Positions 59,019-64,000 of a stretch of 64,000 bases of DNA are shown one piece after another. Each line of letters opens with the position of its first letter. Within the stretch, counting starts at the first letter, position 1. A program made the translations under genes and the position numbers. Below the pieces are notes generated by a model, which worked only from the letters and a program-made list of their open reading frames with translations, was not told the origin of the DNA and made no database searches. This DNA comes from Burkholderiaceae bacterium (GTDB taxonomy: Bacteria; Pseudomonadota; Gammaproteobacteria; Burkholderiales; Burkholderiaceae), in NCBI GenBank assembly GCA_947472645.1, contig CANJBQ010000004.1:1-64000 (forward strand), written 5' to 3'.

Positions 59019-59651
59019 TCAAAGATAATATGCCGTTTTGGTCATCACTTTAGACACGCTTTGCATAACATTTTTGATGATTTGGGGTAATTCCTTCGCC
59101 CCCGCGTCTCGAGCCATTTGTCCATGAGCAAATTCCTCTGCCCGCATTTGTTCCAAGATCGCTCTGGAGGCAAAATCTTCAAGCGGCAAACTTTCGAGAT
59201 GACCTTCTAAGTGACTTTCGACTTGCTTTTCTGTCTCGGCAACAAATCCTAAACTCCAAGCATCTCCAGCCAGTCCCGCCGCAACCCCCATCGTAAAAGC
59301 TCCTGAGTACCATAGTGGGTTGAGCAAACTTGGTCTTGATCCCAACTCTTGCAAACGCTGCGCACACCAAGACAAATGATCTTCTTCTTCAATGGCCGCA
59401 GTGGCTAATTGATGCTTAATGGCTTCTGATGCGCTTGTTAAACGTTGGGCTTGATATAGCGCCTGCGCGCAAACCTCCCCAACATGATTCACTCGCATTA
59501 ATCCTGCAGCATGCTTTCTTTGTGCATCAGATAGCTCGTGAGAACCATTGATCTCCGGCAGGGGGGTCGATCGTCTTTGAGGGGTGATACCCATTAAAGT
59601 TCGAAGAGCTTTATCGCCCTCAATAATGAATTGGTCAATGTTGAACTGCAT
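59019..59651 (-). CDS. coq7: Demethoxyubiquinone hydroxylase Coq7
   Basis: Di-iron monooxygenase for a late hydroxylation of ubiquinone, replacing UbiF in many beta-proteobacteria. 210 residues. Ligands come in the Coq7 pattern: Glu in [14 protein letters not shown] in the second helix, Glu in [11 protein letters not shown], and E-x-x-H in RAEEFAHG. Works in the same quinone pathway as ispB elsewhere in the window. Confidence 0.95.
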   Translation of the reverse strand: MQFNIDQFIIEGDKALRTLMGITPQRRSTPLPEINGSHELSDAQRKHAAGLMRVNHVGEVCAQALYQAQRLTSASEAIKHQLATAAIEEEDHLSWCAQRLQELGSRPSLLNPLWYSGAFTMGVAAGLAGDAWSLGFVAETEKQVESHLEGHLESLPLEDFASRAILEQMRAEEFAHGQMARDAGAKELPQIIKNVMQSVSKVMTKTAYYL

Positions 59652-59747
59652 GGCTATTTTATCTATTCACGATCATGTAAGTTAAATCATTTTATGTCAG
59701 TGTGAGAAAAATTTCTGATGTAGGTCCATGAATCATATTTCAACTAT

Positions 59748-60668
59748 TTATTTTTTGATTTCGTCATATAAACCTGCCATCTGACCAATCACTTCTGCAG
59801 TCGATGCGGTATCAGACAAGGATAAGCCTTGCGCCATTGCAGCAGTATAAATTGGGGCAGTGGCATTAAAAATGGGTAATGGGCATCCTACTGATTTAGC
59901 AAGATCGCCAATAACCTGCATATCTTTTTGCCAAACTTCTACCTTCATCGTTGGTGGAGTGTACTGACGATCAATCATAAATGGCATACGCAGTCTCATC
60001 ACTCCGGTTCCAATGACGGGACTGGGGCCAAAAATATCCAAGACATCTTGAGGATCTAAACCAATTTTTCTAGCAAAAATAGTGGATTCGGCACAGGCAA
60101 CATTATAAATAGCGACTAAATGATTGGCGATCAATTTCATTTTAAGCCCATTACCATAAGGTCCTACATAGGGGTACTGATCAGCTAGTGCTGCAAGAAT
60201 CGGCCGAATCTTTCGACAACTTTTTTCTTGACCACTCACAAAGATCGTCCACGCACGATCTTTCATTCTTGCCGCAGTTCCACTGATGGGGCAGTCGAAT
60301 AACTCAATTCCTGGCAGATCTAACTGCTTCGCAATAAACTCTTTATCACTCATAGGCAAAGTACTCGTCTCTATAACTATGAGTTTTTTAGGGCTTTGCT
60401 CTAACGCATTTTTGATTTCATTAAAAACGGTGATGAGAGCCATGCTCGTCGCCAAAGAAATAATCAGCGTATCCGCCTCCATCACAACATCACTTATGGA
60501 TTTGAGAGCTTGGCCACCAGCCCTCTTTAAACGCCGACAGGCACTCGCCTCAATGTCGTACCCGACCACATTAAATCCTGATTTTATAAGGGTTTCAGCC
60601 ATAATTCCGCCCATAATACCTAAACCTATAATGCCTATTTTGGGTGGAGATTTTTTTGTCTTTTTCAT
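59748..60668 (-). CDS. 3-hydroxyisobutyrate dehydrogenase-family oxidoreductase
   Basis: About 306 residues of the beta-hydroxyacid dehydrogenase family: Rossmann motif IGIIGLGIMGGIMAE at the N-terminus, substrate-site FDCPISGTAARM, and the catalytic Lys in GNGLKMKLIANHLVA. Substrate (hydroxyisobutyrate, tartronate semialdehyde or another) cannot be told. The track starts at GTG 60701, but ATG 60668 begins the basic leader MKKTKKSPPKIG and fits the family better. Diverges from the porin gene. Confidence 0.87.
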   Translation of the reverse strand: MKKTKKSPPKIGIIGLGIMGGIMAETLIKSGFNVVGYDIEASACRRLKRAGGQALKSISDVVMEADTLIISLATSMALITVFNEIKNALEQSPKKLIVIETSTLPMSDKEFIAKQLDLPGIELFDCPISGTAARMKDRAWTIFVSGQEKSCRKIRPILAALADQYPYVGPYGNGLKMKLIANHLVAIYNVACAESTIFARKIGLDPQDVLDIFGPSPVIGTGVMRLRMPFMIDRQYTPPTMKVEVWQKDMQVIGDLAKSVGCPLPIFNATAPIYTAAMAQGLSLSDTASTAEVIGQMAGLYDEIKK

Positions 60669-60739
60669 CAATAACTTTACGTAATGGTTGGTAGTGGTCA
60701 CTCAAAAGTATATGCGCCAAGCTTTAAAAAGCATACCTT

Positions 60740-60754
60740 TTGAACTAAGTTCAA
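60740..60754. promoter_or_regulatory. 15-bp palindrome upstream of the porin gene
   Basis: TTGAACT and AGTTCAA are separated by a single A, in the gap between two divergent genes. It looks like a dimer-binding operator that could control the porin, the oxidoreductase or both. Regulator unknown. Confidence 0.45.
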
Positions 60755-60858
60755 TTGTAATAGCCTTCCATATTTAAAGACTTTATTTAGATAGGCTTTT
60801 TTAAGTTTTGTTACCTTAGTTCTCTTTGTGATAAATGTATCTTTACGAAGGAGTTGGT

Positions 60859-61887
60859 ATGTATCAAAAATATCTGCATGGGCTTATTTTATGTTTGTGT
60901 ACTTCAACATGCCTCGCCACTTCCAATGTCGAATTATATGGCTTAATGGATCAAGGTTTGCTTTGGCAATTACATCCTATGCCATCCTCAAACTCTCATT
61001 TCCAACTTAGCCAAGGTAACAAAATGGCTTCACGGTTTGGACTGAAAGGTCGTGAAGAAATCAATTCTGGTCATTCGGTTTTTTTTGATCTTGAAGGAGA
61101 AACACACCCACGTCATATTCAACCAGGAAGTATTTTTCAACGTAAGAGCTTTATTGGTTATAAAAATCCTAGCCTAGGACAATTCACTCTAGGACTTCAA
61201 TCTTCTGTTGGCTTCGATATTGCTAGAATCTTTGACCCCAGTGGACTGATTCGACAAAAATATGTCATCGATGATTTAAGTGGCAGCTTGAATGGTCGGT
61301 ATGGGAATAAATGGACGCAAGACTCTCTGAAATATACCCTTAGAACCAATAATCTTCTTTTATTAAGTAGCTATCAAATAGCCAATCATCATACCCATCA
61401 ACCAGCTAACTATGCTATCGGTATGAGCTACAAGTTTGGTGACACGCTTTTAGCCTCCTCTTTTTCGTTGACTGATAACCCCAAAATTACTCATCGAAAA
61501 GATAAGGCATATATTGCCAATGCTGGACTAACTCATGCTATGGGTCCAACACAATTAAAGGTGGGATTTTCACACTCTCAACTCGGAAAACTACCAACAT
61601 CACCTCTTAGAACGTCTCAAGAACTTTACCAAATCCAAAATATTGGCCTTGGTTTTAAATATCAACTAAAGCACAATATCGATCTCAATACCGCTGTTTA
61701 TGTCCAAAAAAATATTCGTTATCAACATCAAGATATGTACGGGTACAAATACGTTATTGGTGGAAATTATCATTTTTCAAAAAACACACATGCCTACGCT
61801 TTTATGCATCATGCAACAGGATCCGATGGAGGTAAACCGATCAATCATTTAACCGGCGTTTCTCTAGGGGTCGTTCATCGCTTTTAG
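60859..61887 (+). CDS. Gram-negative general porin
   Basis: 342-residue outer-membrane beta-barrel. A signal peptide (MYQKYLHGLILCLCTSTCLA) is followed by SNVELYGLMDQGL, the usual first strand of beta-proteobacterial trimeric porins. Then come MASRFGLKGREEINSG and RKSFIGYKNPSLGQFTLG with the L3 loop region. The last strand ends in a terminal Phe (GVSLGVVHRF), the signal for BAM insertion. ATG 60859 is chosen over 60835 because AGGAG lies just upstream and the signal peptide then starts properly. Confidence 0.92.
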   Translation: MYQKYLHGLILCLCTSTCLATSNVELYGLMDQGLLWQLHPMPSSNSHFQLSQGNKMASRFGLKGREEINSGHSVFFDLEGETHPRHIQPGSIFQRKSFIGYKNPSLGQFTLGLQSSVGFDIARIFDPSGLIRQKYVIDDLSGSLNGRYGNKWTQDSLKYTLRTNNLLLLSSYQIANHHTHQPANYAIGMSYKFGDTLLASSFSLTDNPKITHRKDKAYIANAGLTHAMGPTQLKVGFSHSQLGKLPTSPLRTSQELYQIQNIGLGFKYQLKHNIDLNTAVYVQKNIRYQHQDMYGYKYVIGGNYHFSKNTHAYAFMHHATGSDGGKPINHLTGVSLGVVHRF

Positions 61888-62007
61888 ACCCAAACATTCT
61901 AAAAACTGGAAATATTCATTTAATATTGAAAAATCAATATCTTAAATAGTGTTGGTAGTATGAAAATAAGTAACTTCAAGAGTTTTTCTTTCTTTTTGAA
62001 GATAATT

Positions 62008-62080
62008 CATTGACATGTCATCAATGATTACACACTCCTTTTAGTGAATATGAGCTAAGATAAGACATACTTAGCGAATA
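62008..62080. promoter_or_regulatory. Palindrome and direct repeat upstream of the amidohydrolase gene
   Basis: A 10-bp palindrome TGACATGTCA (62011-62020) sits inside a wider CATTGA/TCAATG pair. Further on, TTAGTGAATA (62041) recurs as TTAGCGAATA (62071), 30 bases apart. Both could be regulator sites, but no regulator is identified. Confidence 0.3.
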
Positions 62081-62088
62081 AATTATTT

Positions 62089-63279
62089 ATGAAAATTTTT
62101 CCGGAATTTATTGATCAACTCGATATCATTAAAGGCATCCGCCGAGATATTCACGCACATCCAGAATTAAAATTCACGGAATTTAGAACCTCTGAATTGG
62201 TAGCAAATCAATTAAAAGCTTGGGGTATCGAGACTCATATTGGCTTAGGTAAAACAGGAGTAGTAGGAACTATCATAGGCACTTTGGGATCTGGTAAATC
62301 TATCGGCCTAAGAGCCGATATCGATGCTCTACCTTTGCAAGAACATAACACCTTTGCTCATGCATCTACTCATGCTGGAAAAATGCATGCCTGTGGTCAT
62401 GATGGCCATACCGCCATGCTGTTAAGTGCTGCTCAATATTTTTCTTCTCATCGAGATTTCAAAGGTACCATTCATTTTATTTTCCAACCAGCAGAAGAGG
62501 GGGGCGGAGGCGCTCGGGAAATGATGGCGGATGGTTTATTTACATTGTTTCCTTGTGATGCGGTTTTTGGAATGCATAATTGGCCAGGTATGCCTGAGGG
62601 TAGTTTCGGGGTGATTGCTGGACCAATGATGGCGTCAAGTAATGAATTTACGATTACTTTAAAAGGTAAAGGCGCTCACGCAGCATTACCTCACAATGGC
62701 GCAGACCCAGTTTATGCAATCGCTCAATTAGTGGCTTCTTTGCAAAGTATCATCACCCGAAATAAAAAACCGGTAGATACCGCTGTTTTATCGATCACAC
62801 AAATACATGCTGGATTTGCCAGCAATGTTATTCCCGATGATGCTTGGTTGGGAGGCACGATCAGAACCTTTACTAATCCGGTCTTAGACCTTTTAGAAGA
62901 TAGGCTTCGCGAGATTGCACATGGAACTGCTCAAACGTTTAACTGCAAAGCAGAAATCGAATTTATCAGAAATTATCCGCCACTGATTAACCATGTAAAG
63001 GAAACTCAATTTGCTCAAAAAGTCATTAAAGAGCAATTTGGTAGTGATCAATTTATTGAAAATATAGAACCCACGATGGGCTCTGAAGATTTTGCTTTTA
63101 TGTTAGAAAAAATACCGGGATGCTATGTTTTTATTGGCAATGGGGATGGGTCTCACCGCAGTGTTGGACATGGTATGGGTCCTTGCCATTTGCACAACCC
63201 TTCATACGACTTTAATGATCACTTATTGCCAATCGGGGCTAGTTACTGGACCCACCTAGCAAAGTCTTTTTTAAATTAA
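62089..63279 (+). CDS. M20 family amidohydrolase (hippurate hydrolase / N-acyl amino acid amidohydrolase type)
   Basis: 396 residues. Metal-binding and catalytic residues of the M20D group are visible: RRDIHAHPELKFTE, GLRADIDALP, HACGHDGHTAML (Cys and His ligands), FQPAEEGGGGAREM (Glu pair), and a late GSEDFAFMLEK. Cleaves N-acyl groups from amino acids such as benzoyl- or acetyl-amino acids; the actual substrate is unknown. Cytoplasmic, no signal peptide. Confidence 0.93.
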   Translation: MKIFPEFIDQLDIIKGIRRDIHAHPELKFTEFRTSELVANQLKAWGIETHIGLGKTGVVGTIIGTLGSGKSIGLRADIDALPLQEHNTFAHASTHAGKMHACGHDGHTAMLLSAAQYFSSHRDFKGTIHFIFQPAEEGGGGAREMMADGLFTLFPCDAVFGMHNWPGMPEGSFGVIAGPMMASSNEFTITLKGKGAHAALPHNGADPVYAIAQLVASLQSIITRNKKPVDTAVLSITQIHAGFASNVIPDDAWLGGTIRTFTNPVLDLLEDRLREIAHGTAQTFNCKAEIEFIRNYPPLINHVKETQFAQKVIKEQFGSDQFIENIEPTMGSEDFAFMLEKIPGCYVFIGNGDGSHRSVGHGMGPCHLHNPSYDFNDHLLPIGASYWTHLAKSFLN

Positions 63280-63282
63280 CTA

Positions 63283-64000
63283 TTATTTCGGTTTAATTTC
63301 AATATCGCCATAAATCGCACTGACGAAAGTTTTTGTATTATCAGTGTCCGTCAATATGCCAATAGCAATAAGTTTTCCAGGGGGCTCATTAAACGCTCTT
63401 TTATAATCTTCCTCGATATCTCTGCGATGAGCTCGCCACTCTCCTAAAAACTCATCACCATAATCTACCGCAATCATTTTGATGCGCGATGTGTATTTGT
63501 TATTTAGGATTTCTTTATCATCATATTTTCGCCCCGACCAGATGTACATCAATGTCGCATAGGGCATTTCCTGTCCACTAATAATCTGCGCCAATTCAAA
63601 CGCCATCTGATCCTTTAATGAAAGCTTTGACTTATCGCCTTCAAAAGCCAAAATTAATCTTAAAGGTGCGTCATCAGTCGCTCCCTGTTGAGGATCTGCC
63701 TGATGCACAATCCCTAAAGCCTTCCACTCCCATGACAATTCATGGCCAGTAATAGGTCTTGGAATTAATGGCGCAATCAAACCCGAAGCACTCGCGTCTG
63801 CTTCAGCATGAAGTGCCAATTTACTTTGCTCCACTTTTAAAACATAATTGGTAAGACTTTTATTGGGCGTTAAGGACCAGGGATACCAACCCCTAAATGA
63901 CTTGTGCTTTTTAATACCCAGTTCAAAGTCTTGTGGATTTATTAAGGAAAATTTCGGAATGTCTTTTAGGGGTTGTAGCGAGCTGTCAAGTTGAGGAGTC
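63283..64000 (-). CDS. DUF3047 family protein (5' end outside window)
   Basis: The frame stays open from the stop at 63283 to the right edge, so the GTG at 63834 in the ORF track is not the start; the N-terminus is missing. About 239 residues are visible. Motifs of the DUF3047 family: SASGL, ELSWEWKALG, DDAPLRLILAFEGD, LMYIWSGR, EWRAHRRDIEEDYKRAFNEPPG and TDTDNT. Function unknown; relatives are often exported. Lies 3 bases after the convergent amidohydrolase gene. Confidence 0.8.
   Translation of the reverse strand, partial: TPQLDSSLQPLKDIPKFSLINPQDFELGIKKHKSFRGWYPWSLTPNKSLTNYVLKVEQSKLALHAEADASASGLIAPLIPRPITGHELSWEWKALGIVHQADPQQGATDDAPLRLILAFEGDKSKLSLKDQMAFELAQIISGQEMPYATLMYIWSGRKYDDKEILNNKYTSRIKMIAVDYGDEFLGEWRAHRRDIEEDYKRAFNEPPGKLIAIGILTDTDNTKTFVSAIYGDIEIKPK

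Overview
The window looks like core chromosome of an AT-rich betaproteobacterium of the Burkholderiaceae, most like Polynucleobacter. Three things point there. The gene neighbourhoods match that group: nrdAB beside an H1-like histone, ffh/ypjD, proS-rppH-CNP1, rplU-rpmA-obg-proB, coaE-zapD-mutT-argJ-secA-lpxC, and a complete dcw cluster. Several families are typical of beta-proteobacteria: a CNP1-like protein, a lysine/alanine-rich histone ending in AWPFPTG, a PP0621-type domain and DUF3047. The base composition is AT-rich, unlike most Burkholderiales. This assignment is inference from gene content; no rRNA gene is present to confirm it. I see no tRNA, rRNA, CRISPR array, insertion sequence or prophage.

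Layout. Positions 1-1040 hold the end of an adenosine-kinase-type PfkB gene and a histone H1-like gene built on a tandem repeat. Positions 1.4-6 kb hold nrdAB (class Ia ribonucleotide reductase) behind a promoter carrying two NrdR-type boxes exactly 31 bp apart. Positions 6-9.1 kb hold an AmpD amidase fused to an N-terminal membrane/Cys-rich domain, a CcsA-like membrane protein (ypjD) and ffh. Positions 9.1-16 kb hold proS, rppH, a CNP1-like secreted protein, the rplU-rpmA-obg-proB run (with a strong terminator just before obg) and ispB. Positions 16-26.8 kb are a mixed metabolic/envelope region: a YbaY-like lipoprotein coupled to an MscS channel, an OafA-type acyltransferase, bioB, a quinone oxidoreductase, a PLP aminotransferase, an MFS transporter, a short MetE-core methionine synthase and a TakP-like TRAP binding protein.

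Positions 26.8-34 kb carry the TRAP membrane subunits (on the opposite strand from the binding protein), a PH-like membrane protein, ogt, a dienelactone hydrolase, a CorB/CNNM transporter, coaE, zapD and mutT. Positions 34-41 kb carry a DUF815 ATPase, argJ, secA, a DUF721/DciA-like gene, lpxC and a peroxiredoxin.

Positions 41.1-58.8 kb are the full division and cell-wall (dcw) cluster on the minus strand, in the order mraZ-rsmH-ftsL-ftsI-murE-murF-mraY-murD-ftsW-murG-murC-ddl-ftsQ-ftsA-ftsZ. Nearly every junction overlaps. It starts at a clear sigma70-type promoter with three MraZ-type repeats at 10-bp spacing and ends in a large inverted-repeat terminator. Beyond it lie coq7, a 3-hydroxyisobutyrate-dehydrogenase-family gene, a porin, an M20 amidohydrolase and a DUF3047 gene cut by the right edge.

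How the genes work together: most of the window serves growth and envelope building. This covers dNTP supply (nrdAB), peptidoglycan synthesis and recycling (mur/fts, ampD), lipid A (lpxC), protein export and insertion (secA, ffh), quinones (ispB, coq7) and amino acids (proB, argJ, methionine synthase). I did not find an obvious new multi-gene system. The points most worth checking are the PP0621-AmpD fusion, the terminator immediately before obg, the ProB that lacks a PUA domain, the split TRAP transporter with its coupled PH-like protein, the MetE-core protein, and several unexplained palindromes.
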